Of a DNA stretch of 64,000 nt, positions 45,268-54,666 are shown piece after piece. The position numbers and the translations under genes were made by a program. The stretch comes from Oliverpabstia intestinalis (lineage in GTDB: Bacteria; Bacillota; Clostridia; Lachnospirales; Lachnospiraceae). Under the pieces are notes generated by a model, which worked only from the letters and a program-made list of their open reading frames with translations, did not search any database and was not told where the DNA came from. The DNA lies in the NCBI RefSeq assembly GCF_009696065.1, contig NZ_VUMS01000004.1:62001-126000 (forward strand), in the 5' to 3' direction. Numbering within the stretch: position 1 is the first letter of the stretch; the number at the start of each line of letters is the position of its first letter.

Positions 45268-45888
45268 CTATCTGTCAAACAGTTTCCTATATATGTATTT
45301 TCTTATTTTAATATAGAATATGGCAATCCCTGTGCTGACCGCCGTTGCGAGAATCGCCGGTCCCACGATCGCTGTGGGTGCCACGCTTCCGTATTCCGTC
45401 CGGAAGGCAATAATGCTGACCGGAATCAGTTGTAGGGAGGAAATATTCAGGATCAGGAAATCGCACATCTCGTTGCTGGCTGCACCGATCGGCACTGCCC
45501 GTTGCTTTTTCCTTCGCCGCTCTTCCTCCAGATCTGCCAGTTCTTCCATGGCCTTCAGTCCTGCCGGTGTCGCCGCCCAGCCGAGTCCCAGGACGTTCGC
45601 CAGCAGATTCGTGGCAATCGATTTCCTCGACGGGTGATTCCCGGGAATCTCCGGAAACAGAAAGTTCAGCACCGGCTGCATTCTCTGCTCCATCGCCTCC
45701 AGAAGTCCGGACTTCTCTGCAATCCGCATCATCCCCACCCAGAGTGCCGTAACCCCAGCCATCACCACGCACAGACTTACTGCCTCCTTCGAAGACTGAA
45801 TCGCCACCTCTGATACTTCCTCCAGATGCCCGGTCACTGTCCCGTAGATAATCCCGATCAGAATCATACTGCCCCAGAGATAATTCAT
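45268..45888 (-). CDS. spmA: Spore maturation protein A
   Basis: 206 residues with several membrane helices and the nucleoside-recognition domain. Typical of SpmA: ALWVGMMRIAEKSGLLEAME, then LLANVLGLGWAATPAGLKAM and LIPVSIIAFRTEYGS. GGAG precedes the ATG. It is normally immediately upstream of spmB on the same strand; here the two are separated and opposite. Confidence 0.9.
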   Translation of the reverse strand: MNYLWGSMILIGIIYGTVTGHLEEVSEVAIQSSKEAVSLCVVMAGVTALWVGMMRIAEKSGLLEAMEQRMQPVLNFLFPEIPGNHPSRKSIATNLLANVLGLGWAATPAGLKAMEELADLEEERRRKKQRAVPIGAASNEMCDFLILNISSLQLIPVSIIAFRTEYGSVAPTAIVGPAILATAVSTGIAIFYIKIRKYIYRKLFDR

Positions 45889-46116
45889 GAAAAGATACTC
45901 CGTTTTTATTGTATTCAGTTATGTATACGCTTTCCATCGTATAAATATGTAACAATCCAGTATCTTCACGCTTCCTCAAATCCCCGGTTCTTCAAGTATT
46001 CTTTATTTCTGAAACTTCTTTCTCCCCCATTATCTTTACTTTCCCCCCACCATTCGTTACAATAAATCATAAAGCAAAAGCTTGTCCGAAAACTTTTCGG
46101 AAGAAAGGAGAAGGTT

Positions 46117-48000
46117 ATGAAATTTTCATTTTCCCCTTCCTCCACTGACCTGAAAAAAGTGGAAGAAGGAACGCAACTTTTATTGGGGGATATCAAATCA
46201 GAAAAGGAACTGGAGATTCAGGTGGAGTTTCAGGAAAATGTTCCGCTTACCATCGCACGAAACGGCGATCACCTGCTTATTACCTGTCAGGAACCGGCAC
46301 ATTATTATCGGGGACTGAACTGGGCGTTACATCATCCGGAGGATACCTGGAACACGAAAAGTGAACCTGTATACTTTTCAAAAAACGGAGTGATGCTGGA
46401 CTGCTCCAGAAATGCAGTATTTACCGTAGAAAAGGTAAAATCTTTTATTCGTATCATGGCGAAACTGGGAATGAACACCCTGATGCTCTACACCGAAGAG
46501 ACTTACACCGTACCGGATGAACCTTATTTCGGTGCCTACCGTGGCCGCTACAGCCAGGATGAGATCCGCGAGATGGATGCTTATGCAAGAACTTTCGGCA
46601 TTGAACTTGTTCCGTGTATCCAGACACTGGCCCATCTTCACAATGCTTTGAAATGGCCGCTTGGAGAAACCGTCAAGGACACCGCCGACATCCTTCAGGT
46701 AGGAAAAGAGGAAGTCTACACCCTTATTGAAAAAATGCTTTGCTCCGTAAAAGAGTCCTTTTCCACCAACCGGGTACATCTGGGCATGGACGAAGCTGCG
46801 CAGCTCGGCCTTGGAAAATACCTCCGGGAAAACGGATATACCAAAAGTTCCGTCCTGATTCGCGAACACAGTGCCCGCGTTTTTGAAATCTGCAAAAAGC
46901 TGGGGCTGGAACCGATGATCTGGAGCGATATGTATATCACTGCCAACACCGGTGGCGGTTATTATGATGTTGCCGACGATACAGACTGCAGTGACTGGGA
47001 AAAACCGGATCCGGAACTTGGACTGGTTTACTGGGACTACTATAACCCTGATCAGAAAATCTATGAAAAAATGATCCGCGTTCATCAGCAGCTTTCTAAC
47101 AAAGTCATCTTTGCCGGAGGTTCCTGGATCTGGAACGGAATATCACCAAACTATTCCAAGACCTTTACCTGCACCCGTGCGGGACTTGCCGCATGCAAAA
47201 AATATCATCTGCCGGAAGTCTTCTGTACCGCCTGGATGGATAACGGTGCAGAAACTCCTGTAGATGCCGTTCTGCCCGGTCTGGTGCTGTTCGCTCATCT
47301 TGGCTTCCATGAAGACTTCGATGAGAAAGCACTGGCAGAAGAATTCCACGACGTGACCGGTGCCAGCCTGAACGACTTCCTGGAACTGGATGCACTGGAC
47401 TCCCTGTTCCAGAACGGACAGCCGAATCTGGACACCGATAATCCGTCCAAATATCTGCTGTATCAGGATCCTCTTCTCGGCATCTTTGACCGCCATATCG
47501 AAGATCTGGATCTGGACACTGAACGTTATTATCAGGATCTGGCAGACCGCCTGGAAATCTGCCGAAAACATACTCCGGCTTATGATACGCTGTTTGCTTT
47601 CTATCACAGTCTCGCCAGCACGCTCGCCGGCAAGGCCGACCTTGGCGTCCGCCTGAAAAAAGCATACGATGCCCATGACTTATCCACACTGGAGACCATC
47701 TGCGAAGAAGTTATCCCCGGAATCATCAACGATCTGTCCACAACCAGACTTCTGCGCGAACACCTCTGGATGCAGGACGCAAAACCTTTCGGCTATGAAC
47801 TCGTAGACATCAAACTCTCCGGCGTCATCGCCCGCCTTACCAGCACCCGCTACCGTCTCCGTTACTATATCGACGGCAGAGTAAAGCGCCTGGAAGAACT
47901 GGAAGCCGACCGCCTCCCCTACTTCCTCCCGGGAACCCCCAAACGCGAAAACCTCTGGCACCGCATCATCAGCGGCGCAGACCTTATGGATACAATTTAA
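46117..48000 (+). CDS. Cytosolic GH20 beta-N-acetylhexosaminidase
   Basis: 627 residues, no signal peptide. The substrate-assisted catalytic pair Asp225-Glu226 is in H-L-G-M-D-E-A, preceded by a TIM-barrel pattern (FIRIMAKLGMNTLMLYTEE, GIELVPCIQTLAHL). A C-terminal helical region (about 430-627) is of the type found in intracellular GH20 enzymes. It should release terminal GlcNAc or GalNAc from imported oligosaccharides, feeding the nagA pathway (inference). AGGAGA precedes the ATG. Confidence 0.9.
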   Translation: MKFSFSPSSTDLKKVEEGTQLLLGDIKSEKELEIQVEFQENVPLTIARNGDHLLITCQEPAHYYRGLNWALHHPEDTWNTKSEPVYFSKNGVMLDCSRNAVFTVEKVKSFIRIMAKLGMNTLMLYTEETYTVPDEPYFGAYRGRYSQDEIREMDAYARTFGIELVPCIQTLAHLHNALKWPLGETVKDTADILQVGKEEVYTLIEKMLCSVKESFSTNRVHLGMDEAAQLGLGKYLRENGYTKSSVLIREHSARVFEICKKLGLEPMIWSDMYITANTGGGYYDVADDTDCSDWEKPDPELGLVYWDYYNPDQKIYEKMIRVHQQLSNKVIFAGGSWIWNGISPNYSKTFTCTRAGLAACKKYHLPEVFCTAWMDNGAETPVDAVLPGLVLFAHLGFHEDFDEKALAEEFHDVTGASLNDFLELDALDSLFQNGQPNLDTDNPSKYLLYQDPLLGIFDRHIEDLDLDTERYYQDLADRLEICRKHTPAYDTLFAFYHSLASTLAGKADLGVRLKKAYDAHDLSTLETICEEVIPGIINDLSTTRLLREHLWMQDAKPFGYELVDIKLSGVIARLTSTRYRLRYYIDGRVKRLEELEADRLPYFLPGTPKRENLWHRIISGADLMDTI

Positions 48001-48015
48001 CAACCTACCATTTCC

Positions 48016-48053
48016 AAAAGCCCCTCGGAACACATCTCCCGAGGGGTTTTATT
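48016..48053 (+). terminator. Terminator of the GH20 gene
   Basis: CCCCTCGG/CCGAGGGG stem with a 10-base loop, flanked by AAAAG and TTTTATT. Confidence 0.85.
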
Positions 48054-48189
48054 ATATGTCAATAAAATGCATTATCATTTTTAAACTATATTCATTCATG
48101 TACAACTTTCATCCATCCTTTCCCCGCCATCAGGGACTGCCACAACCAAACTCTACATTCAAATAAAGATTCAGCCAGTGCACAGCCCT

Positions 48190-48365
48190 GTGTGAGAACA
48201 ACAAGGGGGTGGAGGCATTTTGCGTGCCGCTTAGAGTGAGCTTTAAGATCCTCTGCCTACGTAGACTTTTGCGAGGGTCAGCTGACCCTCGTAAATATAG
48301 TCGTAGTTGGCAGATAGCTTAAAGTCGCTCTGCACGCTGCCTCCGCCCCCTTGTTGTTCTCACAC
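48190..48365. repeat. Long palindromic element P1, copy B
   Basis: Arms of 28 bp (48190-48217 with 48338-48365) pair with one G-T. A TTTT bulge and a GCGTGC/GCACGC stem follow. The core is as in copy A: AGAGTGA.CTTTAAG against CTTAAAG.TCGCTCT, the block ATCCTCTGCCTACGTAGAC, a CGAGGGTC/GACCCTCG hairpin, and ATATAGTCGTAGTTGG. It lies between the convergent ends of the GH20 gene (after its terminator) and rsmI. The remaining gap sequence 48054-48189 is G-poor with no gene. Confidence 0.85.
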
Positions 48366-48388
48366 CGGGCGTCCCCTTGCAACTACTC

Positions 48389-49234
48389 TTAAGAATTTTC
48401 CAGCAGGCCCTGATAAACCTCCCGTTTCGAGATCCCCCGATCCTTCGCCACCATCTTCATAGCGTCCTTCCGTCCAATCCCCTGATCCTCATAGATCTTC
48501 ATGTGTTCCTCCAGCGACATCTCTTCCCATGCCCGCTGCTTCTCCTCGATCATCTCTCTCCGGCTTCTGCCTTCCATCACGATCACACACTCTCCACGGG
48601 GATCCTCCTGCCGGTAATACTCCAGTGCATCCTCCAGCGTTGTAAGAAACGCCGTCTCATGTTTTTTCGTAAGCTCCCTGCAGATCGTCACCCTCCGGTT
48701 TCCGAGCGCAGCCACCAGCTCTTCCAGCGTCCGTACCAGCCGGTGCGGTGCTTCATAAAGAATCGTCGTTCTCGTCTCCTCTTTCAACTCCTCCAGAATC
48801 GCCTGTTTCTCCTTCTTATCCGTCGGCAGAAAAGCCTCGAACGCAAACCGTCTCGTCGATAATCCGGAGATCGTAAGCGCCGTGATACACGCAGCCGGAC
48901 CCGGAAGCGAAGTGACCGGGATCCCTGCCTCATGGCACATCGCCACCAGTTCCTCTCCCGGATCAGAAATACCCGGTGTTCCTGCATCCGTGATCAGGGC
49001 GATCTGCTGTCCCTGCTGCATCAGACCGATCAGATAATGACCTTTATCGATCTTGTTATATTCATGATAACTGGTCATCGGCGTTGAAATCTCAAAATGA
49101 TTCAACAGTTTGATACTGTTTCTCGTATCCTCCGCCGCGATCAGATCTACTTCTTTTAACGTCCGGATCACACGAAAGGTGATATCTTCCAGATTCCCGA
49201 TCGGTGTCGCACACAAATACAATTTTCCTGCCAT
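48389..49234 (-). CDS. rsmI: 16S rRNA (cytidine1402-2'-O)-methyltransferase
   Basis: 281 residues, tetrapyrrole-methylase fold. Family signatures: start KLYLCATPIGNLEDITFRVI, then LIAAEDTRNSIKLLNHF, ITDAGTPGISDPGEELV and FEAFLPTDKKEK. The C-terminal RsmI-specific helical domain is present. It follows trmN by 15 bases in the classic holB-ricT-trmN-rsmI order. Confidence 0.96.
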   Translation of the reverse strand: MAGKLYLCATPIGNLEDITFRVIRTLKEVDLIAAEDTRNSIKLLNHFEISTPMTSYHEYNKIDKGHYLIGLMQQGQQIALITDAGTPGISDPGEELVAMCHEAGIPVTSLPGPAACITALTISGLSTRRFAFEAFLPTDKKEKQAILEELKEETRTTILYEAPHRLVRTLEELVAALGNRRVTICRELTKKHETAFLTTLEDALEYYRQEDPRGECVIVMEGRSRREMIEEKQRAWEEMSLEEHMKIYEDQGIGRKDAMKMVAKDRGISKREVYQGLLENS

Positions 49235-49249
49235 AGTATCGGTATCCTC

Positions 49250-49990
49250 CTATCTTCCATCCCCGTAAATTTCCCGGATTTCCTGTGTATACACGCCCGG
49301 CTTTTCATATACGATCAGCGGTTTTTCCACCGTGATCCTGGAATTACCTCCCAGAAGCCCTTCGATCAGAACCATATTCGGCTCCCGGTCCACATACGGA
49401 TACACCAGACGCATCCGCTTCGGTTCCAGTTTGTATTGCATCATCAGTCCCATGATCTCTGCCAGACGAAACGGTCGATGCACCATATAGAATCGCCCCC
49501 GTGGCTTTAACAGCTGTGCCGTCTGAGAGATCACATCCTCCAACGTACACAAAACCTCATGTCGTGCAATTGCCTTGGGCAGATGAGGATTGGTCAGACC
49601 GTGATTGCCATGCATATACGGAGGATTGCAGGTAACTACCGAAAAAGAAGCCCTGCCAAAGATGGCAGTGGCTTCTTTGATATCTCCCGTTCTGATGGTA
49701 ATCGCATCCTCCAGATGATTATACACCACACTGCGCCCTGCCATCTCAGCACTCTGCTCCTGAATCTCCAGACCGGTAAAATGCTCTCCCTGCGTCTTTG
49801 CTTTTAACAGAATAGGGATAATTCCCGTTCCGGTTCCCAGATCCAACGCCTGTTCCCCTTTCTTCACCCTGGCAAAGTCAGACAGCAGCACCGCATCGAT
49901 ACCATAACAAAAATCCCTGGTATTCTGGATAATATGATAGCCATTTTGCAGATCATCCAAACGCTCATTTTCCTTCAATGGGATATTCAT
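49250..49990 (-). CDS. tRNA1(Val) A37 N6-methyltransferase-like protein
   Basis: 246 residues, class I SAM methyltransferase with LDLGTGTGIIPILL and the N6-adenine motif V-T-C-N-P-P-Y. The length, the N-P-P-Y tetrad and the position between ricT and rsmI match YabB/TrmN6. The exact target base in Firmicutes is inferred from the family. Confidence 0.88.
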   Translation of the reverse strand: MNIPLKENERLDDLQNGYHIIQNTRDFCYGIDAVLLSDFARVKKGEQALDLGTGTGIIPILLKAKTQGEHFTGLEIQEQSAEMAGRSVVYNHLEDAITIRTGDIKEATAIFGRASFSVVTCNPPYMHGNHGLTNPHLPKAIARHEVLCTLEDVISQTAQLLKPRGRFYMVHRPFRLAEIMGLMMQYKLEPKRMRLVYPYVDREPNMVLIEGLLGGNSRITVEKPLIVYEKPGVYTQEIREIYGDGR

Positions 49991-50005
49991 CTTTTTCTCC
50001 TGTCA

Positions 50006-50887
50006 TTATTCCAGTTCCTTCATCATCTTCTGCTCTTCTTTGGAAAGCTTCATCTTCTCTTTCCGGCAGCATCCTCTGGAACGGAATTTTAACTCTTCTA
50101 CTTTATACTCACGGATCTCTTTCTCATCGTTGACATCCATGATCACTTTTACCAGCTGACGAAGTACATTGACACTCTGTACCTCACCCTTGATACCTTC
50201 CGGTGTCATTACCTGATCTCCGATATTCGGCAACTGTTTGTTCAGATACTCGTATGTCTCCTGCTCATTTTTCAGGCAGCACATCAGACGGCCGCAGACA
50301 CCTGAGATCTTGGTCGGATTCAGTGACAGATTCTGCTCTTTCGCCATCTTGATCGATACCGGAGCAAATTCTGACAGATAGGTATGGCAGCACAGAGGGC
50401 GACCGCAGATACCGATACCTCCGAGAATCTTCGTCTCATCTCTCACACCGATCTGACGCAGCTCAATACGTGTTTTGAAGATCGCCGCCAGATCCTTTAC
50501 CAGTTCACGGAAGTCGATTCTTCCGTCTGCGGTAAAATAAAAGAGAATCTTGTTGTTGTCAAAGGTATATTCCACATCGATCAACTTCATCTCCAGCTGA
50601 TGCGCACGGATTTTCTTGACACAGACCTGATATGCTTCTTTCTCTTTTTTACGATTACTCTCTTCTTTGGCATCATCCTTCTGTGTAGCCATGCGGATCA
50701 CATCTTTTAAAGGCTGTACCACCTGCCTGTCGTCTACTTCTTTCGGACCCAGTACCACTGTGCCGTATTCCACACCGCGGGCTGTCTCCACGATTACATG
50801 ATCTCCCGGTTTCATCTGAAAACTCTTCGGATTGAAATAATAAATCTTTCCTACATTCCGAAACCGGACACCGATAATTTTTACCAT
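50006..50887 (-). CDS. ricT: RicT/YaaT (PSP1 domain) regulatory-complex protein
   Basis: 293 residues with the PSP1 domain in the C-terminal half. The Cys motifs GGIGICGRPLCCHTYL, GVCGRLMCCLKNE and GCCRKEK are conserved and probably bind an Fe-S cluster. In Bacillus YaaT acts in the RicAFT complex controlling RNase Y and sporulation. It starts one base after the end of holB. Confidence 0.93.
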   Translation of the reverse strand: MVKIIGVRFRNVGKIYYFNPKSFQMKPGDHVIVETARGVEYGTVVLGPKEVDDRQVVQPLKDVIRMATQKDDAKEESNRKKEKEAYQVCVKKIRAHQLEMKLIDVEYTFDNNKILFYFTADGRIDFRELVKDLAAIFKTRIELRQIGVRDETKILGGIGICGRPLCCHTYLSEFAPVSIKMAKEQNLSLNPTKISGVCGRLMCCLKNEQETYEYLNKQLPNIGDQVMTPEGIKGEVQSVNVLRQLVKVIMDVNDEKEIREYKVEELKFRSRGCCRKEKMKLSKEEQKMMKELE

Positions 50888-50888
50888 T

Positions 50889-51878
50889 CTAGTTCTCCCT
50901 GATTGTCATGAAGAGCAGTTCCATAACCAGATCAAAATTTACATTGGAATGCAGACGCTCTCTGGCCTTTCCTATGGCATCTATAATATTCTCTATACCC
51001 TCATAGGAACTTTTCTTTGCTCTTTCTTTAATATAATTATACTGGTCTTTAAATATCAGACCATCTACTTCTTTTGTCGCCTTAAACAACAGTACATCCC
51101 GAAACCACATGGTAAACAGATCCAGATAATCGTAAATATTCTGTTTTTCCGCTGTCAGTTCTTTGATCATCTCCACCAGTTCGTACAGTTCCAGCTCATT
51201 GCTCTTTCTGAGAAGCCGGAAAGCTCTCTCCGCCATCTCGGCAAATTCCGTAGATTCTGCGATCTGTTTTGCTTTCCCGATATTTCCCTGGGCAAATGCC
51301 GCGTCGATCTGCGCCTGATAATCCGGCAGATGCATATGCTCCATCAGATATTCTTTCACATCACTCTCTTTCACCGGACGCAGATTCAAGGTCACGCACC
51401 GGGAAGAAATCGTAGGAAGCAGAGAATCCGCATTGCTGGTCAAAAGCAGGATCACCGCATAAGCCGGTGGCTCCTCGATGGTCTTTAACAATGCATTCTG
51501 CGCCTGCAGCGTCAGTTTTTCCGCTTCGTTCAGAATATAGATTTTATAAGGACCTGTATAAGGTTTGATGGATACATCATCAATCAGCTGGATACGAATA
51601 TCCTCGATACCGATAGAATTCGGTTTCTCATGTGTGATCGTAATAATATCCGGGTGATTTTTGCTTAACGCTCTCTTACAGGAGTCACATTCCATACATG
51701 GATCTGTTCCATGCTTTTCACACTGCAGTGCCATGGCAAATGCAGAAGCCAACATCTTCTTTCCTGCTCCTACCTCACCGTTAAAAATATACGCATGTGA
51801 AACTTTCCCCATCTGAATGGCATTCTGTAAATGATTTACAACATCATCATGTCCAATGATCTCATGAAATCCTGCCAT
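50889..51878 (-). CDS. holB: DNA polymerase III delta' subunit
   Basis: Clamp-loader AAA+ subunit, 329 residues from the ATG at 51878 (AGGAGGTGA upstream). P-loop-like GEVGAGKK at residues 34-41 and a zinc module with C-E-K-H, C-M-E-C and C-K. The L-T-S-N-A-D and ISSRCVTLNL segments correspond to sensor 1 and the S-R-C motif. The longer frame from 51974 is not supported by a ribosome site. Confidence 0.94.
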   Translation of the reverse strand: MAGFHEIIGHDDVVNHLQNAIQMGKVSHAYIFNGEVGAGKKMLASAFAMALQCEKHGTDPCMECDSCKRALSKNHPDIITITHEKPNSIGIEDIRIQLIDDVSIKPYTGPYKIYILNEAEKLTLQAQNALLKTIEEPPAYAVILLLTSNADSLLPTISSRCVTLNLRPVKESDVKEYLMEHMHLPDYQAQIDAAFAQGNIGKAKQIAESTEFAEMAERAFRLLRKSNELELYELVEMIKELTAEKQNIYDYLDLFTMWFRDVLLFKATKEVDGLIFKDQYNYIKERAKKSSYEGIENIIDAIGKARERLHSNVNFDLVMELLFMTIREN

Positions 51879-52018
51879 ACAATCACCTCCTGTGTTCTTT
51901 TGTTTTCTGTGGTAATCTCCGGTTTTATCACCACAGGCTTCCACAGCTGCTTTTTTCACAATATCTCTGCGCAAAAGAATACTATATTATATTGTACTCT
52001 GTCTGCGGAATATCATTA

Positions 52019-52600
52019 TTATAGCACACTCCTTAAATACTTTTCAATCTCAGAGTAGCCTCCCGCCCCGTCCATATTGGAAAATCTATGGGTGATTCCT
52101 GCCTGCCGGATCTTTTCCTCACTGAAATCCTGTGCATCTGCCAGAAATCTCCGGCACATTTCTTCGTATTTCGGTGCTTCCTGCGTCTCTTCCCTCGCGA
52201 TCGCCCGCTTCAGGCGTTCTCCGTCTTCCACTTCTATATAAATGGGGCGGATCTTTTCCTCTCCATAATATGCCTTTAATTTTTCATAGGATTCCAGTGT
52301 TCCGATTCCCAGATAGCTTTTCTCTTCCAGATTCATATTATCCGCCGTAAAATACCGCCACAGCCCGTAAACCGTCTCATACCCCCGGTCTTCGATAATC
52401 TTTCCCTCTGCTTTCAGTTTCTGAAAATCCTCTTCCGTCACAAAATGGTACTCCCTGCCATCCAGTTCCCCGTCCCGGATCGGGCGGGTGGTGTAGATCA
52501 CCAGACGTTCCAGAGAAAACTCCGGATTTCTTAAAAGGCGCTGATAAATCGTATCTTTTCCCGATGCGCTCTTTCCCATAATATAAAACAATTTGCCCAT
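52019..52600 (-). CDS. Guanylate-kinase-like protein
   Basis: 193 residues with P-loop GKSASGKDT near the N-terminus, followed by TTRPIRDGELDGREYHFVTE, the GMP-binding signature of guanylate kinases. The C-terminal half (FSEEKIRQAGITHRF) is less typical. A true gmk usually lies with rpoZ/priA, so this may be a paralogue of other specificity. The start is ambiguous: ATGs at 52609 and 52600, with only AGAGAG upstream. It takes the place that tmk has before holB in Bacillus. Confidence 0.8.
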   Translation of the reverse strand: MGKLFYIMGKSASGKDTIYQRLLRNPEFSLERLVIYTTRPIRDGELDGREYHFVTEEDFQKLKAEGKIIEDRGYETVYGLWRYFTADNMNLEEKSYLGIGTLESYEKLKAYYGEEKIRPIYIEVEDGERLKRAIAREETQEAPKYEEMCRRFLADAQDFSEEKIRQAGITHRFSNMDGAGGYSEIEKYLRSVL

Positions 52601-52739
52601 AATCAGCATTCTCTCTTTCTATTCACTCCCATCTATCTTACCAGACCACCGGAAACTCTTCCAGATATTTTAAACATTTCTTAAAAGAGTTTAGAAATCC
52701 TTTATCTCATTTCCATAAAATGGACACAAACTCCATGTA

Positions 52740-52970
52740 TACTTACAGTATCAAAACAAAGAGGACGGCGGATACAGATGATGACAGCCAGAGCCGGTGA
52801 CAAAGACTGAGCATCGTTGCCGGAATATTTTACAAACCCTGTGACTGTCGGACCTCGACAAAAAACAATTACCTTTTATATAGATTCGTGCAGCTGTTTG
52901 CACCAGCTGCCAAAACACTTTTTCATACTGCCGGGGCACTAAAACCCCGGCCCTCCCTTTTCTAATTATT
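52740..52970 (+). other. Intergenic region with possible small transcript
   Basis: This gap of over 500 bases (52601-53129) has no convincing gene. On the plus strand a TATACT at 52738-52743 is followed, about 190 bases later, by a terminator-like hairpin (GCCGGGG/CCCCGGC, loop CACTAAAA, then CCTCCCTTTTCT). A matching -35 is not seen. An inner CCGG..CCGG pairing and the pair CAGCTG/CAGCTG are also present. A small RNA is possible but weakly supported. Confidence 0.3.
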
Positions 52971-52992
52971 GATATGCAATGCAAGTAAAACA

Positions 52993-53031
52993 AAATTGCC
53001 GCAGGAAGTTAAAATTCCTGCGGCAGTTTCG
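52993..53031 (-). terminator. Terminator of metK
   Basis: TGCCGCAGGAA/TTCCTGCGGCA perfect 11-bp stem with T-rich tail on the minus strand, about 100 bases after the metK stop. An R2 repeat lies between. Confidence 0.8.
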
Positions 53032-53041
53032 TTTCTCAATC

Positions 53042-53087
53042 GTAACGATTCAGTACCCTCGCGAAATACTGCCTACTGAATCGTTAC
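53042..53087. repeat. Short-form intergenic repeat R2, copy 4
   Basis: GTAACGATTCAGTA and TACTGAATCGTTAC are perfect 14-bp inverted ends around CCCTCGCGAAATACTGCC, equivalent to copy 1. Both ends carry a matching change (T to G on one side, A to C on the other) relative to the other copies. Confidence 0.8.
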
Positions 53088-53129
53088 TCTCAACCTTTAT
53101 ATTGTATATTTACTCTGTGCAAAAATATC

Positions 53130-54317
53130 TTACAGATATTTTTTCAGGACATCTACTTTATCCAGTTTTTCCCACGGCAGATCCAGATCATTTCTTCCGA
53201 AATGTCCGTAAGCTGCAGTCTGTTTGTAGATCGGTCTTCTCAGATCCAGCATCTTAATGATTCCGGCCGGTCTCAGATCGAAGTTTTCACGGATGATCTC
53301 TACCAGTTTTTCATCGCTCACTTTACCGGTTCCTGCGGTGTCTACGTTGATGGAAGTCGGATGTGCCACACCGATCGCATAAGACAGCTGGATCTCACAC
53401 TGGTCAGCCAGACCTGCTGCTACAATATTCTTTGCAACATAACGTGCTGCGTAAGCTGCGGAACGGTCAACTTTAGTGCAGTCTTTTCCGGAGAAAGCTC
53501 CACCACCGTGACGACCATATCCACCGTAAGTATCTACGATGATCTTTCTTCCTGTCAGACCACTGTCACCGTTTGGTCCGCCGATTACGAATCTTCCTGT
53601 CGGATTTACAAAGAATTTGGTATCTGCATCTACCATCTCTGCCGGAAGAACCTCATCGAAGACATATTTTTTGATATCTTCGTGGATCTGTTCCTGTGTT
53701 ACATCCGGATCGTGCTGTGTGGACAGTACGACTGCATCCAGACGGTATGCTTTTCCGTTATCATCATATTCTACAGTTACCTGAGATTTTCCGTCCGGTC
53801 TCAGATAAGCCAGTGTGCCGTCTTTTCTTACCTTTGTCAGCTGTCTGGTCAGTTTGTGTGCCAGAGAGATGGCCAGCGGCATATATTCTTCTGTCTCGTT
53901 GGTTGCGAAACCGAACATCATACCCTGATCTCCTGCTCCGATGGCATCGATCTCTTCGTCAGACATTTTATGTTCTTTTGCTTCCAGCGCTTTGTCGACA
54001 CCCATAGCGATATCGGTGGACTGCTCGTCGATGGCTGTGATCACACCACAGTTCTCTGAATCAAAACCGTATTTTCCTCTGTCATATCCGATCTCACGAA
54101 CGGTATCTCTTACGATTTTCTGGATATCTACATATCCTTTTGTTGTGATCTCACCCATAACCAGTACCAGACCAGTGGTGATGGCTGTCTCGCAGGCTAC
54201 ACGGCTCATCGGATCCTGTTCCATCAGTGCGTCCAGGACTGCATCGGAAATCTGGTCACAGATTTTGTCCGGATGGCCTTCGGTTACAGATTCTGAAGTA
54301 AACAAACGTTTTTCCAT
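53130..54317 (-). CDS. metK: S-adenosylmethionine synthetase
   Basis: Makes SAM from methionine and ATP. 395 residues from the ATG at 54317 (AGGAG 7 bases upstream). Signatures: [20 protein letters not shown] near residue 10, [12 protein letters not shown], and the glycine-rich [15 protein letters not shown]. The open frame reaches 54464 but that part is the riboswitch-side leader. It is regulated by the SAM-I riboswitch at 54470-54563. Confidence 0.97.
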   Translation of the reverse strand: MEKRLFTSESVTEGHPDKICDQISDAVLDALMEQDPMSRVACETAITTGLVLVMGEITTKGYVDIQKIVRDTVREIGYDRGKYGFDSENCGVITAIDEQSTDIAMGVDKALEAKEHKMSDEEIDAIGAGDQGMMFGFATNETEEYMPLAISLAHKLTRQLTKVRKDGTLAYLRPDGKSQVTVEYDDNGKAYRLDAVVLSTQHDPDVTQEQIHEDIKKYVFDEVLPAEMVDADTKFFVNPTGRFVIGGPNGDSGLTGRKIIVDTYGGYGRHGGGAFSGKDCTKVDRSAAYAARYVAKNIVAAGLADQCEIQLSYAIGVAHPTSINVDTAGTGKVSDEKLVEIIRENFDLRPAGIIKMLDLRRPIYKQTAAYGHFGRNDLDLPWEKLDKVDVLKKYL

Positions 54318-54419
54318 TCTCATTCTCCTTTTTCTCTGGGGTTTACCCCTGGGTGCTTTTCTCCCGGGTTTATCGTTTAAGATAATGTCATATCGCATTT
54401 TCTTTCCAACGTATAATCT

Positions 54420-54447
54420 AAAAATGAGCCCGCCAAAAGCGGACTCA
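54420..54447 (-). terminator. Expression-platform terminator of the metK riboswitch
   Basis: GAGTCCGC/GCGGGCTC stem (one G-T) with a short loop and ATTTTTAG on the minus strand, between the riboswitch aptamer and metK. Confidence 0.8.
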
Positions 54448-54469
54448 ATACTTCGATATATCAAATCCC

Positions 54470-54563
54470 CTTATTGTTCGATTACTCGCTCAGGTAGGCA
54501 CCTTCCGTATCCGGGGTTGCCGTGACTTCACAGATCCTATGTATCTCCATCACTCTGAATAAG
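54470..54563 (-). promoter_or_regulatory. SAM-I (S-box) riboswitch of metK
   Basis: The minus strand carries the S-box landmarks in order: closing stem CTTATT..AATAAG, CAGAG, GGAG, CTGTGAAGTCACGGCAACC, GGTGC and CTACCTG..GCGA. About 94 bases, followed by the terminator at 54420-54447. SAM binding should favour termination and lower metK expression, as known for this class. Confidence 0.92.
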
Positions 54564-54594
54564 AGAAAAGCTTTCTATACAATTTACGTCTAAT

Positions 54595-54623
54595 AACATA
54601 ACGCAGTTTTGCCTGTTCGTCAA
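54595..54623 (-). promoter_or_regulatory. Promoter of metK
   Basis: TTGACG, 17 bases, TATGTT on the minus strand, about 32 bases before the first riboswitch base. Confidence 0.65.
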
Positions 54624-54666
54624 GGGGGTAAACGGTGTCAGGCACCATAAAATTTTTATAAATAGG

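Noticed and set aside
47680-47700. Perfect DnaA box TTATCCACA in the GH20 gene
   Set aside because: Isolated and inside a coding region; one such match is expected by chance in a window of this size.
54604-54666. GGTGTCAGGCACC hairpin as a strong terminator of the MATE gene
   Set aside because: The stem is only 4 bp and the downstream tract on the minus strand overlaps the metK promoter; support is too weak to list.
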